A DNA stretch of 64,000 bases from positions 124,001 to 188,000 of the forward strand of contig NZ_OY764866.1 in the NCBI RefSeq assembly GCF_963668515.1, written 5' to 3'. Below are positions 8,817-18,034 of this stretch, piece after piece. The translations under genes and the position numbers were made by a program. Source of the stretch: an uncultured Ilyobacter sp. (GTDB lineage: Bacteria > Fusobacteriota > Fusobacteriia > Fusobacteriales > Fusobacteriaceae). Numbering within the stretch: position 1 is the first letter of the stretch; the number at the start of each line of letters is the position of its first letter. The notes under the pieces were generated by a model. That model was not told the DNA's origin, did not search any database, and was given only the letters and a program-made list of their open reading frames with translations.

Positions 8817-9511
8817 TAATTTTTCCGGCAATAGATCTAAAAGACGGAAAGGCAGTAAGACTGAGCAAGGGAGATTTTAACAACGTTGATGTCTTTTCTG
8901 ACAAACCTTGGGAAGTAGCAAAGGGTTTCGAAGAAAAAGGTGCAGAGTGGATACACCTTGTGGACTTAGATGGTGCAAAAGACGGTGAAAACAAAAACCT
9001 TGATGTAATAAAAAAAATAAGAGAAGTGGTAAATGTAAAACTTCAGTTGGGGGGAGGAATCAGAACTCTTGAAACTGCTGAAATGCTTTTGAATATGGGG
9101 ATAGACAGAATAATCCTGGGAACGGCGGCAATTGAAAACCCGGAACTCTTGAAAAATCTTGTAGAAAAGTACGGAGAGAAAATAGCAGTGTCCGTAGATG
9201 AGAAAAACGGGAAGGCCGCTACAAAGGGATGGCTAGAGGAAAGTAGTATCGGTGCCTTTGACCTTTGCAAGTCACTCAAAGAAACAGGGGTAAAAACAAT
9301 AATCTACACAGATATATCAAAAGACGGAATGATGGCAGGACCAAACTTTGATGCCTATGTGAAAATAAATAAACTAGGGGTAGATGTGATAGCCTCTGGA
9401 GGAGTTAGCACTCCTGAAGATATATCAGTCCTGAGAAAGGCTGATATCTACGGAGCTATAGTCGGAAAGGCTATATATTTAGGTAAGATAAAACTTGAAG
9501 AAGTGCTTTAG
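8813..9511 (+). CDS. hisA: phosphoribosylformimino-5-aminoimidazole carboxamide ribotide isomerase
   Basis: A 232-residue (beta/alpha)8 barrel. The two catalytic aspartates lie in FPAIDLKDGKAVRL near the N-terminus and in YTDISKDGMMAGPN (about 165-178). Phosphate-binding loops LGGGIRT (about 79) and ASGGVS (about 196) are present. It carries out the Amadori rearrangement that yields the HisF substrate. Confidence 0.97.
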   Translation: MIIFPAIDLKDGKAVRLSKGDFNNVDVFSDKPWEVAKGFEEKGAEWIHLVDLDGAKDGENKNLDVIKKIREVVNVKLQLGGGIRTLETAEMLLNMGIDRIILGTAAIENPELLKNLVEKYGEKIAVSVDEKNGKAATKGWLEESSIGAFDLCKSLKETGVKTIIYTDISKDGMMAGPNFDAYVKINKLGVDVIASGGVSTPEDISVLRKADIYGAIVGKAIYLGKIKLEEVL

Positions 9512-9520
9512 GAGGTAATT

Positions 9521-10279
9521 ATGATAACCAAGAGAATTATCCCGTGTTTAGATGTAAGAGATGGTAAGGTTGTCAAAGGAGTTAAATTCGAAGGGATCAG
9601 AGATGTTGATAATCCCGTGAAACTTGCTGAGATGTACAACGAAATGGGAGCCGATGAGCTGGTTTTTTATGATATAACTGCTACCAATGAAGGTAGAGAA
9701 CTCTTCACCGACATAGTGGAAAAAGTGGCAAACGAAGTATTTATACCTCTCACTGTGGGAGGGGGTATAAATACCCTACTGGACTTTGACAGGGTTCTAA
9801 AAGCCGGGGCAGATAAAGTCAGTGTAAATTCTGGGGCTATAAAAAATCCTGAGCTTATTAGAGAAGCTGCTCTAAAATATGGTAACCAGTGCGTAGTTCT
9901 TTCTGTTGACGTAAAAAGGGTAGATGGGGTCTTTAAAGTTTTTCTAAATGGTGGACGAAAAGAAACTGGTCTAGAAGCTATAGAATGGATAAAACAGGGA
10001 TGCCGTCTTGGAGCCGGAGAAATAGTGGTAAACAGTATCGATACCGACGGAGTAAAAGGCGGCTTTGACTTAGAGCTTCTAGAAGCCGTAGGAAATGTAG
10101 TAGACGTACCTGTAATTGCCTCTGGAGGGGCTGGGAAAATGGAAGATTTCAAGGTCCTTTTTGAGAAGCTTCCAAAAATAGATGCAGGACTTGCAGCTTC
10201 TATTTTCCACTTTGGAGAGGTAAAAATACCTGATCTCAAGAGATACTTAAAAGAACAGGGAATCGAAATCAGAATATAA
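9521..10279 (+). CDS. hisF: imidazole glycerol phosphate synthase cyclase subunit
   Basis: A 252-residue barrel homologous to HisA. The catalytic aspartates are in [14 protein letters not shown] (about 8-20) and [12 protein letters not shown] (about 170). Phosphate loops VGGGI and ASGGAG are present. With HisH it produces imidazole glycerol phosphate and AICAR. An AGGAGG ribosome site precedes the ATG. A 190-codon opposite-strand frame inside it is a codon-usage shadow. Confidence 0.97.
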   Translation: MITKRIIPCLDVRDGKVVKGVKFEGIRDVDNPVKLAEMYNEMGADELVFYDITATNEGRELFTDIVEKVANEVFIPLTVGGGINTLLDFDRVLKAGADKVSVNSGAIKNPELIREAALKYGNQCVVLSVDVKRVDGVFKVFLNGGRKETGLEAIEWIKQGCRLGAGEIVVNSIDTDGVKGGFDLELLEAVGNVVDVPVIASGGAGKMEDFKVLFEKLPKIDAGLAASIFHFGEVKIPDLKRYLKEQGIEIRI

Positions 10280-10295
10280 GTTTGGGGGAATAAAA

Positions 10296-10904
10296 ATGGA
10301 AAATATCAAATTTGATGAAAAAGGTCTGGTGCCTGCAATAATACAAGACAGTACAAGCGGGCAGGTATTGATGCTGGCATATATGAACGAGGAAAGCTAT
10401 AAAAAAACCCTGGAAACAGGACAGACATGGTTCTACTCTAGAAGTAGAAAAGAACTCTGGAATAAAGGAGCTACCTCTGGAAATACACAGACAGTAAAGG
10501 AACTATCCTATGACTGTGACGGGGATACCCTTCTTGTAAAGGTAGAACAAAAAGGCCCCGCGTGTCACACCGGGGAGAAATCATGCTTTTTCAACAGAGT
10601 AACTAAAGAAAAAAATATGAGTCTAGGAGAGATTCTAGGAGCTCTTGACGACATACTAAAGGACAGAAAGGCAAACCCTGTAGAGGGTTCTTATACCACT
10701 TACCTTTATGAAAAGGGAGTAGATAAGATACTTAAAAAAGTGGGAGAAGAAAGTGCCGAGGTTATTATCGCTGCTAAAAATCCAGACAGGTCAGAACTTG
10801 TGTATGAAGCAAGCGACCTCATCTATCACCTTTTGGTACTTTTAAATGAACGTGGAGTAGAGCTAGACGAGATAACAACACAACTTATAGGAAGAATGAA
10901 ATAA
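10296..10904 (+). CDS. hisIE: bifunctional phosphoribosyl-AMP cyclohydrolase / phosphoribosyl-ATP pyrophosphatase
   Basis: A 202-residue fusion. The HisI half (1-105) has [14 protein letters not shown], the metal-binding [10 protein letters not shown] and CHTGEKSCF cysteines. The HisE half (about 110-202) has the all-alpha pyrophosphatase segment [14 protein letters not shown] and a following [10 protein letters not shown] helix. It carries out steps two and three of the pathway and is the last gene of the operon, 10 bases before the terminator hairpin. Confidence 0.97.
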   Translation: MENIKFDEKGLVPAIIQDSTSGQVLMLAYMNEESYKKTLETGQTWFYSRSRKELWNKGATSGNTQTVKELSYDCDGDTLLVKVEQKGPACHTGEKSCFFNRVTKEKNMSLGEILGALDDILKDRKANPVEGSYTTYLYEKGVDKILKKVGEESAEVIIAAKNPDRSELVYEASDLIYHLLVLLNERGVELDEITTQLIGRMK

Positions 10905-10913
10905 GCTTCACAC

Positions 10914-10950
10914 AAAACTGTCGGATTTATTCTGGCAGTTTTTTATTTTT
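10914..10950 (+). terminator. terminator of the his operon
   Basis: AAAACTGTC (10914-10922) pairs with GGCAGTTTT (10934-10942), nine pairs with one G-U, followed by a T-rich tract. Confidence 0.8.
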
Positions 10951-11027
10951 TGAAAAATAGATTTGCCTGATAAAAGGAAAAAAAAAAAGGAAGTGAATAA
11001 AGTATAAAATGGATGGGAGGCAGATTT

Positions 11028-11522
11028 ATGAAGGAATATAAACCTATATTAAATGTGGAAGAAATATCCCCCGTACTAAAAAAAATATCTATTTTTGCCG
11101 GAATATCCAATGTTAAATTAGGTAAGCTCATACAATATCTTAAAAAGGCAGAATATGAGGACTCAGAGATAATATTTGAACAGGGAAGTGCTCCTACACA
11201 GATATACATAATCAAAAGAGGAAGGGTAAAACTGGTGGAATATGTCAACTACACGCCGTACCAGCTCTTTGAACTGGGCGAGGGAAACTGTATCGGTGAA
11301 GCCTCTATAATCGGTATACAGACCCATGAAGTGACCGCAGTGGCAAAAGGAAACACAGAGTTTATAATCCTTCCAAAAAAAATCTTTCTAGAAATTTTTG
11401 AAACAGACAAAGAACTATTTTGTCTACTGGTACTGAATATTGCAAAAGAGGTGTCGAAAAGACTGGCAAAGACAGATAATCTTTTACTTCAATACATAGA
11501 TAAATACAAACATCCTGATTAG
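11028..11522 (+). CDS. cyclic-nucleotide-binding (CRP-type cNMP) domain protein without DNA-binding domain
   Basis: A 164-residue protein. Residues ~15-135 form a cupin-like cNMP-binding domain: a phosphate-cassette-like GNCIGEASIIG (about 84-94) follows the beta strands with EQGSAPTQIYIIKRGRVKL. After the long C-helix (LLVLNIAKEVSKRL) the protein ends, so the winged-helix domain of CRP/FNR regulators is absent. The canonical cAMP-binding RS pair is not visible in the cassette, so ligand binding is uncertain. The start is the second Met, behind GGGAGG. It forms a likely pair with the 66-aa gene 16 bp downstream. The function is not recognised. Confidence 0.75.
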   Translation: MKEYKPILNVEEISPVLKKISIFAGISNVKLGKLIQYLKKAEYEDSEIIFEQGSAPTQIYIIKRGRVKLVEYVNYTPYQLFELGEGNCIGEASIIGIQTHEVTAVAKGNTEFIILPKKIFLEIFETDKELFCLLVLNIAKEVSKRLAKTDNLLLQYIDKYKHPD

Positions 11523-11538
11523 AGAGGAGGAATATTAT

Positions 11539-11739
11539 ATGAAAATATTGATTGACGAGTCTAGGATAAAAGAGCTCATAAAATACATTCTGCAGAATAA
11601 TTTTGATATACAAAACTCAAAGGAGATAAAAGAGGTAGAAAAGGAGATAATGGATAGATTTGATGAGAAAGAGGTGTTAAACTTTCTATATAGTTATATA
11701 AATGATCTTTTGAAGAATATCATAAAGGGAAACGATTAA
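11539..11739 (+). CDS. small charged helical protein of unknown function
   Basis: A 66-residue ORF with a strong GAGAGGAGG ribosome site, ATG start and charged helical composition (many E, K, I, L). It has no signal peptide, membrane segment or recognisable motif. The short gap to the cNMP-domain gene suggests co-transcription. I do not recognise the family. Confidence 0.6.
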   Translation: MKILIDESRIKELIKYILQNNFDIQNSKEIKEVEKEIMDRFDEKEVLNFLYSYINDLLKNIIKGND

Positions 11740-11889
11740 TTTTTTAACCGATTTCATTTTCCAGTACTTGGATATGTATATTATAAAATCACTGGTAGGA
11801 TATAAAAACATTGGATCAATGAAGAAAACAAGACTTCCTTAGTCCTAAAGATAGTGGAATTACCTAAGTTTACTTACTACTAGTACAAA

Positions 11890-12074
11890 ACCAATGAGCA
11901 TACTCCGAGGGCGAAAAAACTTAAAAGAATAGGCGTGAAGCCCAAAGTATGTAGTTTTAATATTAAAAAGAAATTGGAACCCAATCTACAAGCGAGCCAT
12001 TTGAGAAGTAACTAGCTTCAAAGGAAATCATACATTCCTTTAGTCGTAGGGGGTTCACCCTACGACAATGTATG
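11890..12074 (+). mobile_element. structured remnant, probably the right end / omega-RNA region of an IS200/IS605-type element
   Basis: No intact gene lies in 11740-12344. The centre is strongly structured. CATACT (11899) plus GGGC (11909) pairs with GCCC (11940) plus AGTATG (11946). A long hairpin follows in which CATACATT (12029-12036) and GTCGTAGGG (12043-12051) pair with CCCTACGAC (12058-12066) and AATGTATG (12067-12074), leaving a 6-base bulge on one side. A short open frame just before it ends at about 12014 and looks like a gene tail. This arrangement resembles the tnpB 3' end plus right-end hairpin of IS605-like elements, without tnpA or tnpB. The assignment rests on form only. The rest, 12075-12344, is AT-rich with no gene I can support. 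Confidence 0.4.
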
Positions 12075-12344
12075 TATTGAGTTATTTCATTCTATAATAA
12101 AAAAAGAAAAAATCATTGCCATAAATATTTCAATTTCAAGATTGTAATCAAATCAATCTTTGAGTGTATCAAATCATTATACAATATGGAAAGGATTTAC
12201 AATGCAATAAACTATATGATTCAATAGAAAACGTATAAAGTCGTCCAAGTGATAGTGTAAAAGCTAAGCATTTTACGCCTACTGTATGGATATAAGTTAA
12301 AAAAATATAATCAAATATTTTTTAATGCGGAAGGACGGGGTTAA

Positions 12345-13796
12345 ATGAGATCTAAAAGTGTAAAATTAAATTTTATAATAAATATGGTAAGAGTTGTAGT
12401 GAATCTAATTTTCCCCTTGGTATCTTTTCCATATATTTCTAGAGTACTATTAGTAGAGGGAGTTGGAAAAATAAATTTTGCGACGAGTATAACAAACTTT
12501 TTTTTACTTATATCAAGCTTAGGGATTCCACTTTATGGGATAAGGGAAGTTGCCAAAGTAAGAGATGACAGAGAAAAATTGTCAAAAACAGTATCTGAAA
12601 TCTTTTTTTTAAACCTATTTGCTGTATTTTTTAGTTACTTATCTCTTGCCTTTTGTATAAGATTTTTTAATATTTTTCACAGTGAGATAAAACTTTATAT
12701 GCTATTAAGTTTAAATATATTATTTACTGCTTTGGGAATGGAATGGTTCTATCAAGGGGTAGAGGAATACACTTATATAACATTGAGAAGCATATTTTTT
12801 AAAGTTTTTTCAATTATATTGATGTTTGTTTTTGTAAAAGAAAAAAGTGATTATATAATTTGGTGCGGAATAACTGTTTTTGCATTGGTAGGATCAAATA
12901 TTTTAAATTTTTTAAACGGCAGAAAATATTTTAAACTTAAGTTGAGAAATTTAGATTTTAAGACACACATAAAACCGATTTTTATAATATTTAGTATGAA
13001 TATAGCAATTAACATCTATACTAATTTGGACAGCAGCATGCTCGGGATTTTGGGAAGTATAAGGTCAGTAGGTATATATACAGCAGCCATAAAATTAAAT
13101 AAAATAGTTATGACTATCGCAATTTCATTAGGAACGGTTATAATTCCAAGACTCTCATACTATTTAGGACAAAATAATTTTGAAGAATATTATAAACTGG
13201 CGAACAAGTCGATTAATTTTATAGTATTTTTTACACTTCCTTCAATAATTGGTTTGTATATTCTAGCTCCAGAAATAATCGACGTCTTTTCAGGGGAAAG
13301 TTTTGCACAGGCAGTGATAACTATGAGAATATTATTGCCTATTATTCCTATAATTGCATTCACGCATTTTATCGGGATACAAATACTATACCCAAACAAT
13401 AAAGAGAAATTAGTGATGTACTCAGTTATAGTTGGAGCTGTAGTAAATTTTACTTTGAATTATTTTTTAATACCTGTTTTTTATGAAAATGGAGCAGCTA
13501 TAGCTACGTTAATTGGTGAAAGTTCAGTACTCATTGTACAAATTATTTTAGGAAGAAAATATTTGAAATTTAAATTTTTATCAAAAAGCAACCAAAAATT
13601 TGTATTATCTAGTATAGTGATGGCCGTATTTTTATCTCTATCAAAGATTTTTTTACCACTAAATAGCTTTTTAGAGATAGTGAAACAGGTTGCTTTAGGA
13701 GGTAGTATCTATGTAATAACACTTTTAATACTTAGAGAAAACAACCTGTTAGAAGGTATTAATAAAATAAAATACAAGTTTGGAGTGGATAGATGA
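12345..13796 (+). CDS. polysaccharide flippase (Wzx / MOP superfamily)
   Basis: A 483-residue integral membrane protein with about 12-14 hydrophobic segments and few charges, starting with the FPLVSFPYISRVL stretch common in Wzx-type lipid-linked oligosaccharide flippases. It would move undecaprenyl-linked repeat units to the periplasm. A GAAGGACGGGG sequence upstream can serve as ribosome site. Base composition is much more AT-rich than the his operon, which fits horizontal acquisition of this three-gene block. Its stop overlaps the glf start (ATGA). Confidence 0.9.
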   Translation: MRSKSVKLNFIINMVRVVVNLIFPLVSFPYISRVLLVEGVGKINFATSITNFFLLISSLGIPLYGIREVAKVRDDREKLSKTVSEIFFLNLFAVFFSYLSLAFCIRFFNIFHSEIKLYMLLSLNILFTALGMEWFYQGVEEYTYITLRSIFFKVFSIILMFVFVKEKSDYIIWCGITVFALVGSNILNFLNGRKYFKLKLRNLDFKTHIKPIFIIFSMNIAINIYTNLDSSMLGILGSIRSVGIYTAAIKLNKIVMTIAISLGTVIIPRLSYYLGQNNFEEYYKLANKSINFIVFFTLPSIIGLYILAPEIIDVFSGESFAQAVITMRILLPIIPIIAFTHFIGIQILYPNNKEKLVMYSVIVGAVVNFTLNYFLIPVFYENGAAIATLIGESSVLIVQIILGRKYLKFKFLSKSNQKFVLSSIVMAVFLSLSKIFLPLNSFLEIVKQVALGGSIYVITLLILRENNLLEGINKIKYKFGVDR

Positions 13797-14902
13797 AAAA
13801 GTATGATTATTTAATAGTTGGGGCTGGAATTTTCGGAAGTATTTTTGCCTACGAAGCAAAAAAAAGAGGAAAAAAGTGTCTGGTAATAGACAAAAGAAGT
13901 CATATTGGTGGGAATTGTTATTGTGAGGAAGTAGAGGGGATAAACATACATAAATATGGGGCACATATATTTCATACAAGCAATAAGAAAGTATGGGAGT
14001 ATGTAAATAAGCTCGTAGAGTTTAATAGGTATACCAATACACCAATAGTAAACTATAAAGGGGAAATATACAATCTTCCATTCAATATGAATACATTTAA
14101 CAAGCTATGGGGTGTTGTAACTCCTGAAGAGGCATTGACGAAGATAGAAGAACAAAAAAAGAATGCAGGTATAGAAGATCCAAAAAACTTAGAAGAACAG
14201 GCGATATCACTTGTGGGTACTGATATATATGAAAAGCTCATTAAGGGATACTCTGAAAAACAATGGGGAAGGGATTGTAGTGAGCTTCCTGCATTCATAA
14301 TAAGGAGACTTCCTGTAAGGTTTACTTACGATAATAACTACTTTAATGATAAGTATCAGGGGATACCGATTGGTGGATACAATAAGATATTTGAAAAACT
14401 TCTGGATGATGTAGATGTAAAGTTGAGTACTGATTATTTTGAAAATAGGGAAGAGTTGGGGAGACTGTCAGAAAGAACAGTGTTTACCGGAATGATAGAT
14501 CAATTTTACAACTACAAATTTGGAACATTGGAATACAGGAGTTTGAGATTTGAAAATGAAGTATTGGAAAATCAAAATTATCAAGGAAATGCTGTAGTCA
14601 ACTATACAGAAAGAGAAATTCCATATACAAGGATAATTGAACATAAACATTTTGAATTTGGAGATCAGGAAAAGACAGTAATAACAAAAGAGTATCCAAG
14701 TGAATGGAAGCCTGGAGATGAACCCTATTATCCTGTAAATAATGATAAAAACAATGAGCTATTTAAAAAATATAGCGAGCTGGCTAAAAAAGAAAAAAAT
14801 GTAATATTTGGAGGAAGATTGGCTGATTATAAATATTATGATATGCATCATAATATTCATAATGCTCTTAGCGCAGTAAAAAAAGAATTTAAGGAGAAAT
14901 AG
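13793..14902 (+). CDS. glf: UDP-galactopyranose mutase
   Basis: A 369-residue flavoenzyme, standard length, that converts UDP-galactopyranose to UDP-galactofuranose. The FAD-binding Rossmann motif is at the N-terminus (VGAGIFGS, about 8-15), followed by HIGGNCY, KYGAHIFHT (about 56-64) and, near the C-terminus, GGRLADYKYYDM. It makes the donor for galactofuranose-containing surface glycans; the glycosyltransferase downstream is probably the matching transferase. Confidence 0.95.
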   Translation: MKKYDYLIVGAGIFGSIFAYEAKKRGKKCLVIDKRSHIGGNCYCEEVEGINIHKYGAHIFHTSNKKVWEYVNKLVEFNRYTNTPIVNYKGEIYNLPFNMNTFNKLWGVVTPEEALTKIEEQKKNAGIEDPKNLEEQAISLVGTDIYEKLIKGYSEKQWGRDCSELPAFIIRRLPVRFTYDNNYFNDKYQGIPIGGYNKIFEKLLDDVDVKLSTDYFENREELGRLSERTVFTGMIDQFYNYKFGTLEYRSLRFENEVLENQNYQGNAVVNYTEREIPYTRIIEHKHFEFGDQEKTVITKEYPSEWKPGDEPYYPVNNDKNNELFKKYSELAKKEKNVIFGGRLADYKYYDMHHNIHNALSAVKKEFKEK

Positions 14903-15781
14903 ATGACAAAAAAATTAGCAGTAGTGGTAGTTACTTTCAATAGATTAGATTGGCTGAATAAAAATTTGAAATCTTTATTAAATCAAACAAAAAAAATAGA
15001 TAAAATTTACATTATTGATAACTGTTCTACAGATGAAACTCCAGAATTTTTAAAAAGAACTACCTTTAATTATAAAAATATAGTTAGTGTGAGTTTAGAT
15101 AAAAATTATGGGGGAGCAGGAGGCTTTTATTACGGATTGAAAAAAGCCTATGAAGACGGAAATGAGTGGATTTGCTTAATGGATGATGATTGTATTTTGG
15201 AATCTGATTGCATTGAAAAAATGTTTAAGCATATGAATAATAAAAAAAATGCATATATTCCGTTAGAGTTAGATATTGAAACTAGGAGCAAAATTTTATT
15301 GGAGGTAAAATATGATAAGGAAAATAATTTATTGAACTATCTAGAATTAGGTCCTTTTAATGCTTTTACAGTTCATCGTGATCTAATAAATAAAATAGGT
15401 TTTCCGGAAAAAGAATACTTTATATATGGAGATGATGATGAATATAGTTTAAGAATCAGAAAAAATGGTGGCAAAATACGCTTAATAAAAGATGCCATTT
15501 TATATCATCCCAATAAAGTTAGTAAAGCATTAAAAAAAATAGGTAAAATTAAATATACTGATGCACTTTTATCTCCTCTTAGAGCATATTACTGTACAAG
15601 GAACTCCGTTTTAAATAATAAAAAATATGGTGAAATGTATAAAGGTATTTCAATTGTGAATTTAATGAAGAATATGTTTAAATATTTATTAATAATGGAA
15701 TTTAAGTTAATTAAATTAACATTTAATGGATATTTAGATGGTATTTTAGGAAAAAAAATATCTAAAGGACCAATAAAGTAA
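14903..15781 (+). CDS. family 2 glycosyltransferase, probable galactofuranosyltransferase
   Basis: A 292-residue GT-A enzyme starting VVVVTFNRLDWL. It has IIDNCSTDET (about 37), the MDDDC metal-binding site (about 93) and a FIYGDDDEYSLR acceptor-side motif (about 173). The extended MDDD pattern, GAGGFYYG and adjacency to glf are characteristic of GlfT-like galactofuranosyltransferases; the exact acceptor cannot be read from sequence. The ATG directly abuts the glf stop codon. It is the last intact gene of the AT-rich block. Confidence 0.85.
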   Translation: MTKKLAVVVVTFNRLDWLNKNLKSLLNQTKKIDKIYIIDNCSTDETPEFLKRTTFNYKNIVSVSLDKNYGGAGGFYYGLKKAYEDGNEWICLMDDDCILESDCIEKMFKHMNNKKNAYIPLELDIETRSKILLEVKYDKENNLLNYLELGPFNAFTVHRDLINKIGFPEKEYFIYGDDDEYSLRIRKNGGKIRLIKDAILYHPNKVSKALKKIGKIKYTDALLSPLRAYYCTRNSVLNNKKYGEMYKGISIVNLMKNMFKYLLIMEFKLIKLTFNGYLDGILGKKISKGPIK

Positions 15782-15816
15782 TTCTTATACTCAAAATGAT
15801 GAAATGATTAGCCAGT

Positions 15817-15887
15817 ATGAAAATAACAATAACAGGACATGTGAGGTAGTGACATTAGATATCATAGAGTATAAAGTAAAAAGATAA
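15817..15887 (+). pseudogene. fragment of a UDP-glucose 6-dehydrogenase-like gene
   Basis: The sequence starts with an ATG and reads MKITITG. After a small deletion and frame change (in-frame from 15843) it reads EVVTLDIIEYKVKR then a stop. Both pieces match the first ~45 residues of the Ugd family (the GTGYVG nucleotide fold start and the xVxxLDIIExKV strand-helix). The intervening ~13 residues and all the rest of the protein are missing. It probably marks the scar of a rearrangement at the end of the polysaccharide block. Confidence 0.55.
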
Positions 15888-15904
15888 ATAACAGATATCA
15901 AAAA

Positions 15905-15952
15905 AGTAAGGGTGACTCAAGTAGAAAAACTACTTGTGGATCACCCTCATTC
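15905..15952. terminator. bidirectional terminator between the polysaccharide block and the TRAP operon
   Basis: The imperfect stem GGGTGA-TC-AAGTAG (15911-15925) pairs with CTACTT-GA-TCACCC (15931-15946). It has T-rich sequence on the plus side and A-rich sequence (T on the minus strand) on the other, so it can serve both converging transcription units. Confidence 0.7.
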
Positions 15953-15957
15953 TTTTT

Positions 15958-17949
15958 TTATACCTTGGTGGTCTCTTTATTTACTTTTACCCTGCTAATC
16001 ATAAAGATTGAGACAAACAGAGATACACCGGTCAAATCTGAATATAAGCCAGGTTTTATAAGAAGCAGAGCCGCTGTAAGGAGCAGAATTCTCTCAAACA
16101 AGTTCAGATTTTTATTAAGATATCCCTCTACTGCGGCACCCAATGCCATTACCCCAACAGAAGCGGTTATCACTACCAGTATAGTCTTTGCAATGGTAGT
16201 ATCAACCAGAAGAAGTGACGGAGAATATACAAAAACATAAGGTACTATAAATCCTGCCAGAGCCAGTTTAACCGCCTCAAATCCTGTTTTTGAAGGACTT
16301 CCTCCTGCTATACCTGCCCCTGCAAAGGCTGCCAATGCAACAGGAGGTGTGAGGTTGGCAAGCATACCAAAATAAAATACAAACATATGGGATACGAGGT
16401 GTGGGACTCCCATTTTATAAAGTGCCGGAGCAGCCATTGTGGCTGTTATTATATAGGCCGGAATTGACGGGAGACCCATTCCGAGAACTATACAGGCTAC
16501 CATTGTCAGTACCAGAGTCAAAAACAATTTTCCTTTTCCTAAAAACAGAATGGCACCTGCGAGCTTCAAGCCAAACCCTGTCTGAGTGGCTACACCTATA
16601 ATAAGACCTACTACTGCACAAGACATAGCAACCCCTAGAGCAGTACGTGCACCACTCTCTAAAGAATCGATTATGTCTCCAAAACTCATTCTTGTCTCCT
16701 TCTTGATTCCGCTTGCGACTATCGTAAGAAGAATTGACCAAAATGCAGCATAAATAGGCGTCTTTCCACTCAAAAGAAAATAGAGCAGTCCAAAGAGCGG
16801 CAGCAAAAGATGTCCTTTTTCTTTCAATACTATCCCTGCCTTTGGAAGCTGATCCTTTGGAAGTCCGTGAAGCCCTCTTTTACAGGCTCTCAGGTGTATT
16901 ATCACTATTACTCCTAGATAGTACAAAAGTGCTGGAATTACAGCTGATTTTGCTATTGTTATATATTTGACTCCCAGATACTCTGCCATAATAAAGGCAG
17001 TTGCTCCCATTACAGGAGGTAGTATCTGTCCTCCGCAAGAGGCTGCTGCCTCTACTCCCCCTGAAAACTCTTTGTTGTAACCAATTTTTTTCATAAGGGG
17101 TATGGTGAAAGCCCCAGTGGTTACAACATTGGCGATAGCACTACCATTTATCGATCCCAAGAATCCGCTTGAGATTACTGCAACTTTTGCAGGTCCTCCT
17201 TTTCCGGAACCAGCAAGAGCCATGGAAAGATCGTTGAAAAACTGTCCCATTCCCGACTTTTGAAGAAAGGCACCAAATAAAACAAAGAGAAAAATATAAG
17301 TAGAAGAAACCCCTATAGCTATACCATATATTCCCTCTGTAGAAAGATACATATAATCTGCAATATCCCTTATGCCATATCCTCTATGTGCAATTAGGCC
17401 AGGAAGTCTCGGCCCCAAAAATGCATATAAAAGAAAAAGTGTGGCAAGAATCGCTATCTCTTTTCCGGTTATTCTTCTTGCAGCTTCAAGTACCAAAAGT
17501 ACTGCCATAATACCAAAGGCTATGTCAGTGTCATTAGGCATTCCTGCCCTCATTACCAATGCGTTATAATTAACAACAATATAGGCTCCAAGCCCCAGAG
17601 AAAGAGCCGAAAAACTCCAGTCCAGCACTGTGGGCTTGTTTTTAGGAGATTTTTTGGTAGATGGATAAAGAATAAAAATCAGAGACATTATTACTGATGT
17701 ATGTACCGCTCTGTGCATAAGAGTAACAAGTGGACCTCTCCACGCTGTGTATAAATGAAAAATTGATAAAGCCACTGCCATTATAAATACAATTTTACCA
17801 GGTGTAGTTTCTCTTCCAAATTTTCTAAATCTAGCCTCTGTATCAAATTTTTCAAGTAATTCCTCATCAGCAACTTCAGGCTCCACATCACATGTTGATT
17901 CTGAACAATTAATTATATTTTCGTCATCTAGAAGTTTTTTTTCTTGCAT
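15958..17949 (-). CDS. TAXI-TRAP transporter fused permease (copy 1)
   Basis: A 663-residue protein in which the small (4 TM) and large (12 TM) TRAP permease subunits are fused. The family signatures GGQILPPVMGATAFIMAEY and the GMGLPSIPAYI loop are visible. It imports organic acids using the Na+ or H+ gradient together with a periplasmic TAXI binding protein. An acidic, Cys-containing N-terminal ~45 residues precede the first membrane segment. GGAGGTG precedes the ATG. It lies 85 bp after the broken binding-protein gene and is paralogous to the permease at 19296-21284. Confidence 0.93.
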   Translation of the reverse strand: MQEKKLLDDENIINCSESTCDVEPEVADEELLEKFDTEARFRKFGRETTPGKIVFIMAVALSIFHLYTAWRGPLVTLMHRAVHTSVIMSLIFILYPSTKKSPKNKPTVLDWSFSALSLGLGAYIVVNYNALVMRAGMPNDTDIAFGIMAVLLVLEAARRITGKEIAILATLFLLYAFLGPRLPGLIAHRGYGIRDIADYMYLSTEGIYGIAIGVSSTYIFLFVLFGAFLQKSGMGQFFNDLSMALAGSGKGGPAKVAVISSGFLGSINGSAIANVVTTGAFTIPLMKKIGYNKEFSGGVEAAASCGGQILPPVMGATAFIMAEYLGVKYITIAKSAVIPALLYYLGVIVIIHLRACKRGLHGLPKDQLPKAGIVLKEKGHLLLPLFGLLYFLLSGKTPIYAAFWSILLTIVASGIKKETRMSFGDIIDSLESGARTALGVAMSCAVVGLIIGVATQTGFGLKLAGAILFLGKGKLFLTLVLTMVACIVLGMGLPSIPAYIITATMAAPALYKMGVPHLVSHMFVFYFGMLANLTPPVALAAFAGAGIAGGSPSKTGFEAVKLALAGFIVPYVFVYSPSLLLVDTTIAKTILVVITASVGVMALGAAVEGYLNKNLNLFERILLLTAALLLIKPGLYSDLTGVSLFVSIFMISRVKVNKETTKV

Positions 17950-18034
17950 ATAAAATTCACACCTCCAAAATTAGCAATATTTTATATATATGCATTTTTA
18001 AAGGGCATTATATAATGCCCTTTAACTTGAAATT

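Noticed and set aside
9667..10239. 190-codon minus-strand ORF opposite hisF.
   Set aside because: Serine/proline-rich with no ribosome site; it is a shadow of hisF codon usage. The same applies to similar frames opposite hisD, meaB and mmdA.
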